A stretch of DNA of 36,019 nucleotides from a virus, in the IMG/VR virus record IMGVR_UViG_3300047312_000136, positions 1-36,019 of that record; one strand, 5' to 3'. The notes beneath the pieces were generated by a model, which was not told where the DNA came from, ran no database searches, and was given only the letters and a program-made list of their open reading frames with translations. The position numbers and the translations under genes were made by a program. Below, in pieces: positions 14,741 to 22,036 of the stretch (position 1 is the first letter of the stretch; every line of letters starts with the position of its first letter).

Positions 14741-15780
14741 ACGAACGGCCTCCTATAAGCGGGAAAGAACTCAGCGGTAGACTCTCGACCGTGCTGCTCT
14801 TGTTCTTCCATCGCCTTGCGATTGCATAGCGACTCATAAGCCGTGGCGTCGAAGATGCGCCCGTATCGCCTTGCTACCAAGAGAACGTCAGAGAATCCAG
14901 ACTTGAAGAACAACAGCGAATTTGTCTGCGCACCCTCGACGTGCGGGCCGTCACCACCAAGATGAAAACGCTTGAAGCCCATATCGCGCAATTCGCACGC
15001 CACTTTGAAATACATAAAATCATCTAACCCGTCGCCTCGGCTCTCATCGTCACTACCAAGAAAATGAGCATAGGCCGTTTCACCTAAACCTATTGTTAGC
15101 AACGCACGATGCCAGCCGCCATCTGTCCAGACTTCCCAGAAGCGAGCACCAACCCCTTCTTTCTGATAGGCGTCCCAATATTCAAGCGAGTGCTTCCAGT
15201 AGGCGCTCGCCTCTAACCGCTCCATCGCTTTGTCATAAAGCACTTCAAGCGACTTCGGCGTGCCCGCATGCAGGGTCGCTCGCGCTTCCTTCGCCGCCTT
15301 AATTCCGCGCCGCACGCGACGGCGCAAATGTTCGATGTCGAAATTAGTCAGATCGACAACAACAACTTCCTTGGCTTCTAGATAGGTATTAACAGCGTGA
15401 TTTAATAACTTGCCCTGCAAATCATCAAACAACGGATGCATGCAACAGAACTCCGACACGATATATTCACGTCGCGCCCAGGCCCATAGATTGTCTTGAA
15501 ACGGTGCCGCCAATTCAGGGCTGGCCCCTATCGGCCCGCCGTACCCGTAGAGACTTGTTAGCTCGAAATGATCTGCGCCGACCGGCATCATGAACATCGG
15601 CTGCATCACGAAGTCCGACCCTCGCGTGAACACTACGAGGATCGCATGACCCGGCCAGCGCGATTCATGGATGCGCGCATAGGCGGACGTGAAATGCACG
15701 TCCTGAAGCTCTATCGGAAGTCTATCGAAAAAACCGTCCCATTCGGCGCGATCATCCGTAGCAGAGAGAATTATGAGCAT
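14737..15780 (-). CDS. FemAB-like GNAT-fold acyltransferase
   Basis: A 347-residue protein of the FemAB/BioF2-like double-GNAT type. The hallmarks are SLYGYGGPIG near residue 80, a strand-helix stretch with VDLTNFDIEHLRRRVRRGIKAA-type basic helix around 140-165, a YWDAYQKEG segment, then FHLGGDGPHVEGAQTNSLLFFKSGFS. The last of these is the second-domain acyl-donor loop region of this superfamily. In surface-glycan clusters such proteins N-acylate amino sugars. Here it could replace the missing LegH acetyltransferase or modify the finished nonulosonate. It begins three bases after the preceding stop. Confidence 0.8.
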   Translation of the reverse strand: MLIILSATDDRAEWDGFFDRLPIELQDVHFTSAYARIHESRWPGHAILVVFTRGSDFVMQPMFMMPVGADHFELTSLYGYGGPIGASPELAAPFQDNLWAWARREYIVSEFCCMHPLFDDLQGKLLNHAVNTYLEAKEVVVVDLTNFDIEHLRRRVRRGIKAAKEARATLHAGTPKSLEVLYDKAMERLEASAYWKHSLEYWDAYQKEGVGARFWEVWTDGGWHRALLTIGLGETAYAHFLGSDDESRGDGLDDFMYFKVACELRDMGFKRFHLGGDGPHVEGAQTNSLLFFKSGFSDVLLVARRYGRIFDATAYESLCNRKAMEEQEQHGRESTAEFFPAYRRPFV

Positions 15781-15783
15781 GAC

Positions 15784-16362
15784 TTAGTGCCGCGTAGATG
15801 GCGGTTTGAGCAGCAACGCTTCACCTGAGGTCGAGTTCACCTTTACTCGTGCGGCGGCCAAGTGCTGACGTTCTTCGTCCGTGAGCCGAGACATTATGTT
15901 GCCGGTTAGCGTTTGCGCCAGCCCTAACCCGGACAGATTCATCATGACGTAGGACGCTTCGGACGGCTTTCCTAAATCGAACGATACAACAACCTTGCCG
16001 CCTACCGGCATAACGCTTGCATTATCAGCAAGCTTGAATGCCTGAGTATCTAATTCAGGCGCGCAGCCAACCCCCCACTCCATCGGGAAATGAAACAGCG
16101 AGCCGGATTTGTGGCCTATCTTCTCAGCGGCCTGCACAACCTCATAAACAAGACCGAGCAACCACTTCGCTTTTTCTACAGGGAAGGTGATCGCGAACTT
16201 ACGCGGCGGCGCGTCCTCTGTCCCGCCGCCAACCATGAACACCATCATGGCCGTAGTACCATCCGTCGATAAGCCCTGCGAAACAGATTCAAGCAAATGA
16301 ACGTGGCTGCCGCCTTCGCCTGAAGCCAACTTCTCCATTACATCATCAGTGGTATCATTCAT
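15784..16362 (-). CDS. Hypothetical protein, 192 aa, first gene of the nonulosonate operon
   Basis: The ATG at 16362 has GGAGG upstream. The first 50 residues are acidic and contain GEGGSHVHLLESV. The middle holds KFAITFPVEKAKWLLGLVYEVVQAAEKIGHKSG and a strand VVVSFDLG. The last part is MSRLTDEERQHLAAARV, a helical end. I do not recognise it. As the promoter-proximal gene it might be regulatory or structural. It is separated by three bases from the acyltransferase gene. Confidence 0.7.
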   Translation of the reverse strand: MNDTTDDVMEKLASGEGGSHVHLLESVSQGLSTDGTTAMMVFMVGGGTEDAPPRKFAITFPVEKAKWLLGLVYEVVQAAEKIGHKSGSLFHFPMEWGVGCAPELDTQAFKLADNASVMPVGGKVVVSFDLGKPSEASYVMMNLSGLGLAQTLTGNIMSRLTDEERQHLAAARVKVNSTSGEALLLKPPSTRH

Positions 16363-16480
16363 GGTTGCCTCCTCTGAGAGGCGTCACTGTATCACTCGAA
16401 ATCGCTAGGGCAAGCCGCGTTTTACTTCATCGGTATAAAAATATATGATGGTTTAAGGTACAAACCAATAGGGGTCTGCA
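16363..16480 (-). promoter_or_regulatory. Divergent intergenic region, probable promoters both ways
   Basis: 118 bases lie between the divergent starts at 16362 (minus) and 16481 (plus). On the plus side, an AT-rich stretch with TATAAAA (near 16432) is followed by an inverted repeat GGTTT-N7-AAACC at 16450-16466 and an AGGGGTCTGCA ribosome site. The inverted repeat lies between the candidate -10 element and the start, where a repressor would block transcription. The -35 boxes are not clear. Strand is given as minus only because the longer operon reads that way. Confidence 0.5.
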
Positions 16481-16753
16481 ATGTCAGCTTATGTTCCATG
16501 TCAACTGTCATTCCGCGCGCTCACAATCCTTGTCGAGCATATTGAAAATAACTCGGATTGGCCCGTCATCGTCAACGACCAATCGCGCAATATCTGCACC
16601 ACGGCTTTAATAAATCGCGGCTTTCTGCGCGTTAAAAACTCCCGCACTACAACCATCACTCGCCAAGGCCATGAAACGTTCCTAAAGGCGGCTGCGCTAT
16701 GGGCCGACTTCTACGAGCGGGCAGAACTCGCAGCGGCCGATTTAGCGGCGTAG
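16481..16753 (+). CDS. Small hypothetical protein, possibly winged-helix, 90 aa
   Basis: The ATG at 16481 follows AGGGG. It is the first gene of the plus-strand transcript. The order helix (FRALTILVEHI), helix (QSRNICTTALINRGFL), then beta-hairpin (LRVKNSRTTTITRQGHETF) is that of a winged helix, and the RQGHETFL end resembles MarR-like DNA-binding proteins. No family is confirmed. A regulator in first position beside the inverted repeat at 16450-16466 would make sense as an autoregulator, by inference. Confidence 0.65.
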   Translation: MSAYVPCQLSFRALTILVEHIENNSDWPVIVNDQSRNICTTALINRGFLRVKNSRTTTITRQGHETFLKAAALWADFYERAELAAADLAA

Positions 16754-17167
16754 GGGAACGGCCGCGAATCTGCGGTTCAGGCCCCCGGCCTTAGAACCCC
16801 CGATTGAGGGGTGTCCTAACCCCCCGTCAGCGCATCATAATTTAGGCTAAAATTTTACTTGCCCTGCCGCTGGCAGCGGTTATCCTTCTTTCTGGGCCCC
16901 CGGTTCGGGGGGCCGGGGAGAGGCGGATCGAGAGCAGACGGCCCAAGGGCGACACTTCCGGGGTAAGCGGTTAAGGCCCACCCAATCCAGACGCGGGATT
17001 GCAAGTGAAGCCGAAGTCCACCCAAAGACGAAGGTAAAACCTTTGCACGTAGCGGCGACACAGGGCTGAAACAGTCCCGACCGACCTACCCTAAAAACTT
17101 TTTACAATTTATTGCGGCGGGGAGTTCTCGCCGCGTTAGGCAATTTGCCAATCAATGGAGATTGAAA
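16754..17167 (+). other. Structured non-coding stretch of about 410 bases
   Basis: No supportable gene lies here. It is full of inverted repeats: CCGC/GCGG at 16762-16775, ACCCC/GGGGT around 16797-16812, CCGCTG/CAGCGG near 16866-16879, GGCCCCC/GGGGGCC around 16895-16914, GGG-CTG/CAG-CCC near 17063-17078, and GCGGCG/CGCCGC near 17114-17134. Two AT-rich patches (near 16836-16858 and 17091-17112) could hold promoters. There is no U-tract after the strong GC hairpin, so it is not a standard terminator. Candidate roles are a regulatory RNA, an origin or a packaging/recognition site. I cannot decide among them. Confidence 0.4.
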
Positions 17168-17380
17168 ATGTCGCAGGAATTGAAGTTTAACGGACGCGGA
17201 CTAAAGACGACGGCGGGCGCTCGCGGGCGGCTGCATCTTATAGCGCACCTGCTAGATGAACGGTGCCGCGCTTTCGTAGCAGAGCAGAACGGAATGTTTT
17301 ACCCGGTTGTGATGCTAAGTGAAGCCACGCAGCACTGCTTCGCAATCGCTAGCCTGGGCGTGACGGTCGTTCGAGTTTGA
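17168..17380 (+). CDS. Small hypothetical protein, 70 aa
   Basis: The ATG at 17168 has GGAG seven bases upstream; an in-frame TTG at 17162 is less likely. The product has a basic start (MSQELKFNGRGLKTTAGARGR), a helix (LHLIAHLLDERCRAF) and beta-like segments (MFYPVVMLS, IASLGVTVVRV). No family is recognised. It precedes the double-hairpin leader at 17389-17432. Confidence 0.65.
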   Translation: MSQELKFNGRGLKTTAGARGRLHLIAHLLDERCRAFVAEQNGMFYPVVMLSEATQHCFAIASLGVTVVRV

Positions 17381-17388
17381 TTGCAGTC

Positions 17389-17432
17389 TAGGTGCCGGGT
17401 TCGCTCCCGACACCTAAACGGCAATCACGCCG
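17389..17432 (+). repeat. Double-hairpin leader, copy 1
   Basis: TAGGTG-CGGG pairs with CCCG-CACCTA around a TTCGCT loop (17389-17416). A second hairpin follows: CGGC, six bases, GCCG (17419-17432). The start codon at 17451 lies 18 bases further on. The same arrangement recurs at 19231-19271. It is within a plus-strand operon, so it is probably an RNA element that sets processing, stability or translation. Confidence 0.65.
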
Positions 17433-17450
17433 ACAACGGGGCACGGCATC

Positions 17451-18224
17451 ATGAGCAAGATCACCAAAAAACTCGCCGCCAAGGTTGACGCGGCAATTAA
17501 GAAGTACAACGAGAACGAGTTGATTACCACTCAGAAGCAGATCGACAAGATTACCGCTGACGTTCGGCGGAATGGAATTCCCGACAGCCTCAACCGCTGG
17601 ATCGGGATGACGCCCGCGCTACTCGTTGCCAATAAGGCGCAACGAACGCGCATCACTAACCAGCAAAAGAGGATGGACACTATGTCGAAAGTCGGAACGA
17701 AAGAAGCAGCGCTGCGCGAGCAACGCGGCTCCGTCACTACCCCGGCCACTACAAACCTCACCGAGAAGGACAAGGTGGCTATCGTGGAAATTCAGGCACA
17801 AAAGGAAGCCAAGGTCGAAGCGAAGGCCAAGGCGAAGGCGGAGGAGAAAAAGGAGAACAAAAAAATCCGCGAAAAACAGAAGGCGGCGATCAAGGCGGGC
17901 GAGGTCGTTACCAAGCCCACAACGGTGACGGCAATCGCCAAGGTAACGCCAGAGCCGAAGACGGCGGCACCGAAGAAGACCAACGGCACCGCCAAGACAA
18001 CCGAGCATAAGGGAGCGTTCACCGCCAAGGTGATCGATGATCTAATGCCGATGGTAAAGAAGGGAACCACGTTAGGCGCGCTGATTAGCGCCGCGCGTTG
18101 GGGTTCCTGCGGCAACCCGGTTCGCCGAGCAACGCGGTTTATTACGACCGTGGCGCAAGGTGACTTCGGCCTCAAGGTTAAGATCGAGGGCGACGGAGAA
18201 GAAGCGAAAGTGAAGGTTGCCTGA
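17451..18224 (+). CDS. Lysine/alanine-rich protein with C-terminal winged-helix-like domain
   Basis: A 257-residue protein in three parts. Residues 1-90 are charged helices with a SLNRWIGMTPALLV core. Residues 110-185 are a low-complexity Ala/Lys/Glu linker (EAKVEAKAKAKAEEKKENK pattern, then PKTAAPKKTNGTAK) like histone-H1-type tails. Residues 190-257 (VIDDLMPMVKKGTTLGALISAA, then RRATRFITTV, FGLKVKIEG) look like a small winged helix, reminiscent of DUF3489. The basic linker suggests nucleic-acid binding. It precedes the DUF3150-MoxR-VWA triad and may act with it. Function unknown. Confidence 0.75.
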   Translation: MSKITKKLAAKVDAAIKKYNENELITTQKQIDKITADVRRNGIPDSLNRWIGMTPALLVANKAQRTRITNQQKRMDTMSKVGTKEAALREQRGSVTTPATTNLTEKDKVAIVEIQAQKEAKVEAKAKAKAEEKKENKKIREKQKAAIKAGEVVTKPTTVTAIAKVTPEPKTAAPKKTNGTAKTTEHKGAFTAKVIDDLMPMVKKGTTLGALISAARWGSCGNPVRRATRFITTVAQGDFGLKVKIEGDGEEAKVKVA

Positions 18225-18233
18225 TTACTTTTT

Positions 18234-18253
18234 GCCCCGCGCCAATGCGGGGC
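18234..18253 (+). promoter_or_regulatory. Intergenic hairpin before the DUF3150 gene
   Basis: GCCCCGC and GCGGGGC pair around a six-base GCCAAT loop. The T-run (ACTTTTT) lies before the stem and only GTTTGG follows, so it is not a convincing terminator for the plus strand. On the minus strand the T-run becomes A residues. The loop GCGCCAATG also occurs in the leader repeat at 22034-22074, suggesting related elements. Confidence 0.5.
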
Positions 18254-18297
18254 GTTTGGAAATTTGAAACTGCAACACCAACCATGGAGACGGTACG

Positions 18298-19221
18298 ATG
18301 TTACAAGTTACCCGAAAGACAGACGCCGAGACGATACTTTCATCGAAGGCGATCATCGCGGCACCGACTATTAGCCATTGGACGGCCCGCAAGTTCGACC
18401 GCAAGATGACCAAAGACCTCCACGAGCAGAAGAAGATGTCTGCCGATGCAGGGCGATACAGGAAGTATCTAGTCGGTGAGAACGACCTAAACGAGATTGC
18501 CCAGATTGTCGGGCGGGCGCGGTCCTATCACCTGTCGGCAACGCTCGCGTGGCTGGATCAAGAGGGCCGCCGCTTGTTGCCATCGCAAAAGTACGTCGAA
18601 TACTGCGAGCAAATGAACACGCTCAAGCAGGAACACGAAGCGGCGGTCAACAGATTCGTTCCACGCTACCCGGCAATGATCGAGCAAGCTAAGGCGCGCC
18701 TCGTTGATGCATTCGATCCAGCCGACTATCCGAACCCGCAGTCGATCAGATCGAAGTTCAAATTCGACCTGAAGTTTTACCCGGTCGAGACATCGGACTT
18801 TCGTTGCCAAATCTCATCTGACGACATCGAGACACTACGCGACCAAATGAAGGACGGCATGCGCGATGCGTTGGAGCAGACGCAACGCGAGGCCATGCAG
18901 CGGGCGGTCAAGGCGATGGAGCACATGGTCGAGCGGCTCCGCGCCTTCAGGCCCGCAGAAAAGAAGAAAGGCATGAAGGGGGGCCAGAAGGTCGAAGGCA
19001 AATTCCACGACACGCTCGTGGAGAACGTTCGCGACCTGATCCCGGTCCTCCGGTCGTTCAACTTCGCCAACGACAAGGCTTTCGATCAAATCTGTGACGA
19101 CATGCAGAAAGACCTTTGCCGTTACGACGCCGACGAATTGCGGGACGACCAAGACACCCGTAAGCAAGTAGCCGATTCCGCCGAGAAGATATTGGCGGAC
19201 GTTTCACAGTTCATGGCCTGA
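18298..19221 (+). CDS. DUF3150 protein, partner of MoxR/VWA
   Basis: A 307-residue helical protein. The region with SADAGRYRKYLVG, RARSYHLSATLAWLDQEGRRLLPSQKYVEY, FDPADYPNPQSIRSKFKFDLKFYPV (seen in segments around residues 48-160) and SDFRCQIS follows the DUF3150 pattern that I recall next to phage and bacterial MoxR-like ATPases. A basic Lys/Gly loop (KKKGMKGGQK) splits the C-terminal helices. The ATG at 18298 follows GGAG. It probably forms a complex with, or is a substrate adapter for, the AAA+ ATPase and VWA protein that follow in the same operon. Confidence 0.78.
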   Translation: MLQVTRKTDAETILSSKAIIAAPTISHWTARKFDRKMTKDLHEQKKMSADAGRYRKYLVGENDLNEIAQIVGRARSYHLSATLAWLDQEGRRLLPSQKYVEYCEQMNTLKQEHEAAVNRFVPRYPAMIEQAKARLVDAFDPADYPNPQSIRSKFKFDLKFYPVETSDFRCQISSDDIETLRDQMKDGMRDALEQTQREAMQRAVKAMEHMVERLRAFRPAEKKKGMKGGQKVEGKFHDTLVENVRDLIPVLRSFNFANDKAFDQICDDMQKDLCRYDADELRDDQDTRKQVADSAEKILADVSQFMA

Positions 19222-19230
19222 TCGCAGCTT

Positions 19231-19271
19231 GGGTGCCTCGTTCGCGGGGCACCCTATCGGCAATCCTGCCG
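19231..19271 (+). repeat. Double-hairpin leader, copy 2
   Basis: GGGTGCC pairs with GGCACCC (19231-19254), followed by CGGC-N6-GCCG (19258-19271). The flanks match copy 1 at 17389-17432: GAT-C/T-GCAG before, a TTCGC loop, CGGCAATC, then GCCGA and GGGG before the next start at 19289. The first stems differ in sequence yet still pair, a sign that the structure is kept. Confidence 0.65.
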
Positions 19272-19288
19272 AACTAGGGGACTACAAA

Positions 19289-20350
19289 ATGTCACAAGAC
19301 ATCAACCTTGAAATCGAGAATCCAGTTACCTCGCGGGAACTGGTTGACCTAATTCAACTACATTGGAACGCTAAGCCGAAGCCGCAGCCCGTCATGATTT
19401 GGGGCGATAGCGGCATCGGCAAGTCGGACCTCGCACACCAACTCGCGGCGGCGACCAAGCGCAGGCCCGTCATGTTCATGCTCAACGTTCGCGAGCCTGT
19501 GGACATGCGCGGCGTCCCGATGGTCGATCCGAAGACCAAGACGACGCTGTGGTGCGCGCCGTCCGAACTGCCCAAGGCAGACGGCAGCGACGGCGACACG
19601 CTTCTGATCCTCGACGAAATCAATACCGGCGGACTTCAGATGCTGGCAGTGGCGATGCAGCTTGTTCTCGCGGGCGAGATTGGCGATTACAGACTGCCAA
19701 GCAACTGCCGCATCCTCGCGATGGGCAATCGAACGAAAGACAGCCGAGCGGTTGTCCAGATGCCGAAGCCACTCCGCAACCGCTTCGCGCATTACACCAT
19801 GATAATCGACCACGACAGTTTGGTCGCGCATCTAAAGACGGTCGGTTGCCGCGACGAAATCGTAGCGTTCATCCGCTTCCGACCAGAGTGCGTTACCCGC
19901 CAGCCGAAGGGCGATGCAAACGCCTACGGCTCGCCTCGCTCCGTTCACCGTTGCGAGTCCTATGTAGACGCCAAGCCGCATCTGCGGTTGAAAGCGTTTA
20001 CCGCACTCATCGGCAAGGATGACGGCACCGAGTTGGAAGCCTTCGTCGCCATGTATCAGAGCCTGACTTGCATCGCGGACGTACTACAGAACCCGACCAC
20101 TGCAAGGCTTCCTTCGCAGCGTTCGGAAATGTACGCGGTCGCAACGGCGCTCGGCAGACTGGCAGACAAGAAAAACTTTGCAAACATCATCACGTATGCA
20201 AAGCGCCTCGGCCAGCTTCATCGGGATATGGAAGTCGTCACCGTTACCGACGCAACCGACCGCGACGGCAAGCTCTGTGAGTGCGCCGCCTATACGCAAT
20301 GGGCGCTCGCCAATCAGGACGTGACGTTGCGGCATTTCGAAATCGCTTAA
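19289..20350 (+). CDS. MoxR-like AAA+ ATPase
   Basis: A 353-residue AAA+ ATPase. Walker A is GDSGIGKS (39-46), Walker B LLILDE (105-110), sensor 1 Asn is in ILAMGNRTKD, and the arginine-finger region is PLRNRF. The insert with REPVDMRGVP is typical of MoxR-family members that sit next to VWA proteins. The C-terminal part (SPRSVHRCESYVD and helices after) is the lid. The longer frame starts at 19229, but I choose the ATG at 19289, which lies after the leader and close to AGGGGAC. MoxR ATPases remodel or load partner VWA proteins; the target here is unknown. Confidence 0.9.
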   Translation: MSQDINLEIENPVTSRELVDLIQLHWNAKPKPQPVMIWGDSGIGKSDLAHQLAAATKRRPVMFMLNVREPVDMRGVPMVDPKTKTTLWCAPSELPKADGSDGDTLLILDEINTGGLQMLAVAMQLVLAGEIGDYRLPSNCRILAMGNRTKDSRAVVQMPKPLRNRFAHYTMIIDHDSLVAHLKTVGCRDEIVAFIRFRPECVTRQPKGDANAYGSPRSVHRCESYVDAKPHLRLKAFTALIGKDDGTELEAFVAMYQSLTCIADVLQNPTTARLPSQRSEMYAVATALGRLADKKNFANIITYAKRLGQLHRDMEVVTVTDATDRDGKLCECAAYTQWALANQDVTLRHFEIA

Positions 20351-20375
20351 CTTAACTCAAACAATGGAGACATCG

Positions 20376-21734
20376 ATGAAGATGATGACCCGGCAGGAAA
20401 TGGAGCGGGCGGCAGCGGCGATTGTCCGCAAGGCCCGCTTCGAAATCCTCGCCAAGCATAAGTTCTACGCGGTGCTGCTGTCGCAGACGACAGACGTTGC
20501 CCGGTGGGATATTCCCACGATGGCAACCGATAGCGTCACCCATTTCTACAATCCGCAGTTTGTTCTCGATCAGAGTTTTAGAAAAATCGTAGGGACAAAC
20601 ATTCACGAAGCAGAACATGATGCTCGCCATCATTCGACACGGCGCAAGGGTCGCGACCCATTGCTGTGGAACTACTCATGTGACTACTCGATCAACCCCG
20701 ACATCATTGATGAGGGCTACGAACTGCCGGATGGCATTCTTCTTCGCGATGACCTGCGCGGTCTAGGCGCTGAGGAAATTCACCGCATTCTTCGCAGCGA
20801 ACAAGACCAGAAGCGGCAAGAGGAGCAGAAGGATGAAGGCCAGGAAGACAAGGACGGTGACGAGCAACAAGAAGGCAGTTCGCAAGGCGATGAGCAAGGC
20901 GACCAGTCCGAAGGCCAAGGCCAGAGCGAAGAAGGAACAGGCTCTGATGCAGAAGCTGATGCGGGAACTGGCGATGGCGCTACCGAGGCCGAGGGCGCAG
21001 GCGCTGGCGGTGATATTCCCTCATCGTGTGGAGCCGGTAGGTGCGGCGAAGTTCTCGACGCGCCTGGAGATGAGGCGGAGCAGGCGGACCTCGACGCGCG
21101 TTGGGAAGTGACAACGCGCCAAGCGGTCAGCATGGCGAAGAAGGCCGGGACGCTTCCCGGTCATTGGGCGGCGGAAATCGAACGCCGCCACACGCCGACG
21201 CAAAACTGGAAAGAGGTTTTGCGCGAATACATCGACTCGTTTGCTGATCGAGTGCAAACGTGGAACCGAGTAAACCGCCGCTTTGTATCTTCGGGAATCA
21301 CGCTCCCAAGCTATCAGCGCGACGGCGTGAACAAGGTTTGCTTCATCATCGACGCTTCCGGCTCGATGGGCGGTCAGCACGTCAAGATCGCAAACGAGCT
21401 ACAGGCGGCGCTCGATGATGGGTCGATCACCGATGCGGTCTTTATTTACTGTGACACAGAGGTCTATCACACCGACCGTTTCACAGGCGGCGACCGCATA
21501 ACACTGGCACCGATCCGCTTGGGCGGCACCGACATGAAGCCAGCCTTTGCACAGATCGAACAGGACGATGGCGATGCTTCGCTTATCATCTGCTTGACCG
21601 ATCTTTACATCGGCGACCCAGGACCGGAGCCGCAGCAACAAGTGCTGTGGATGGCCTACGGCGATCCGCGATCAATTGAGCATGAAGGCTCCCTGCTTCC
21701 TTGGGGCCGAGTGCTGGACGTGGACACCGAATAG
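20376..21734 (+). CDS. DUF2201-type metallopeptidase-like protein with VWA domain
   Basis: A 452-residue two-domain protein. The N-terminal domain has a zinc-type HEAEH motif (77-81) within IVGTNIHEAEHDARHH, then LWNYSCDYSINPDI and GYELPDGILLRDDLRGLGAEEIHRIL-like segments, as in the DUF2201 putative metallopeptidase. Residues 143-215 are an Asp/Glu/Gln/Gly-rich linker. The C-terminal VWA-like domain carries the MIDAS motif DASGS (326-330), GGTD (383-386) and LTDLY. I choose the ATG at 20376 (GGAG six bases upstream). With the MoxR ATPase just upstream it forms the classical MoxR-VWA pair. The target of the predicted protease or chelatase-like activity is unknown. Confidence 0.88.
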   Translation: MKMMTRQEMERAAAAIVRKARFEILAKHKFYAVLLSQTTDVARWDIPTMATDSVTHFYNPQFVLDQSFRKIVGTNIHEAEHDARHHSTRRKGRDPLLWNYSCDYSINPDIIDEGYELPDGILLRDDLRGLGAEEIHRILRSEQDQKRQEEQKDEGQEDKDGDEQQEGSSQGDEQGDQSEGQGQSEEGTGSDAEADAGTGDGATEAEGAGAGGDIPSSCGAGRCGEVLDAPGDEAEQADLDARWEVTTRQAVSMAKKAGTLPGHWAAEIERRHTPTQNWKEVLREYIDSFADRVQTWNRVNRRFVSSGITLPSYQRDGVNKVCFIIDASGSMGGQHVKIANELQAALDDGSITDAVFIYCDTEVYHTDRFTGGDRITLAPIRLGGTDMKPAFAQIEQDDGDASLIICLTDLYIGDPGPEPQQQVLWMAYGDPRSIEHEGSLLPWGRVLDVDTE

Positions 21735-21751
21735 GAGGGCGAAAGCCCTCC
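21734..21751 (+). terminator. GNRA-capped hairpin directly after the VWA gene
   Basis: GGAGGGC, GAAA loop, GCCCTCC: a very stable 7-base stem beginning in the stop codon. Only CACTTTCTT follows, so termination would be partial at best. It may lower expression of the small genes downstream or protect the upstream mRNA end. Confidence 0.5.
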
Positions 21752-21758
21752 ACTTTCT

Positions 21759-21799
21759 TAACCCGCGCCGATGACGCTAACCAACGGAGAATGACGATG
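21759..21799 (+). repeat. TAACCCGCGCC leader repeat, copy 1
   Basis: A 41-base unit running from TAACCCGCGCC through GACGCTAAC, GGAGAATGACG and the start ATG. The inner GCG/CGC arms can form a small hairpin. Copies at 22034, 22242 and a shortened one at 22647 precede the next genes. Confidence 0.7.
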
Positions 21800-22036
21800 C
21801 CACGCGAAACATTAGATACATTGATAAGCCGCGATCCATTCGCGCGCACGGAATTACATCGGTTCAACTCGCGCCACCTTGGACAAGGACTGACCTGTGA
21901 TTGGTGTGGCTCAAAGGGCCGACAGCTAAAATTCGATTGGCTGCTGTACCGCTACACCACAGAAACGGATGGTGGTTCGATGGTTCATGATGGCGTATTC
22001 TGCTGCAAATCTTGTCACGATAGTTATCACAGCTAA
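21797..22036 (+). CDS. Small zinc-ribbon-like protein, 79 aa
   Basis: The ATG at 21797 ends leader copy 1 and has GGAGA upstream; the open frame extends further 5' but without a good start. Two cysteine pairs (CDWCGS near residue 34 and CCKSCH near 70) with the spacing of a zinc ribbon are visible. The end HDSYHS may add ligands. The stop codon TAA is the first triplet of leader copy 2. Function unknown; small zinc-ribbon proteins in phages are often nucleic-acid-binding. Confidence 0.75.
   Translation: MPRETLDTLISRDPFARTELHRFNSRHLGQGLTCDWCGSKGRQLKFDWLLYRYTTETDGGSMVHDGVFCCKSCHDSYHS

Noticed and set aside
16855-17061. 68-codon minus-strand frame in the non-coding stretch
   Set aside because: It is Pro/Leu/Gly-biased, lacks a ribosome site, runs against the transcript direction and covers inverted repeats.
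17619-18008. 129-codon minus-strand frame
   Set aside because: A mirror of the Ala/Lys-rich low-complexity linker of the gene at 17451-18224, giving Leu/Arg-rich nonsense.
20833-21111. 92-codon plus-strand frame
   Set aside because: A frame shadow of the acidic linker in the VWA gene.
19289-21734. Cobaltochelatase CobS/CobT
   Set aside because: The ATPase-VWA pair is similar in outline, but the HExxH domain and DUF3150 neighbour fit the MoxR/DUF2201 type, and no cobalamin genes are present.
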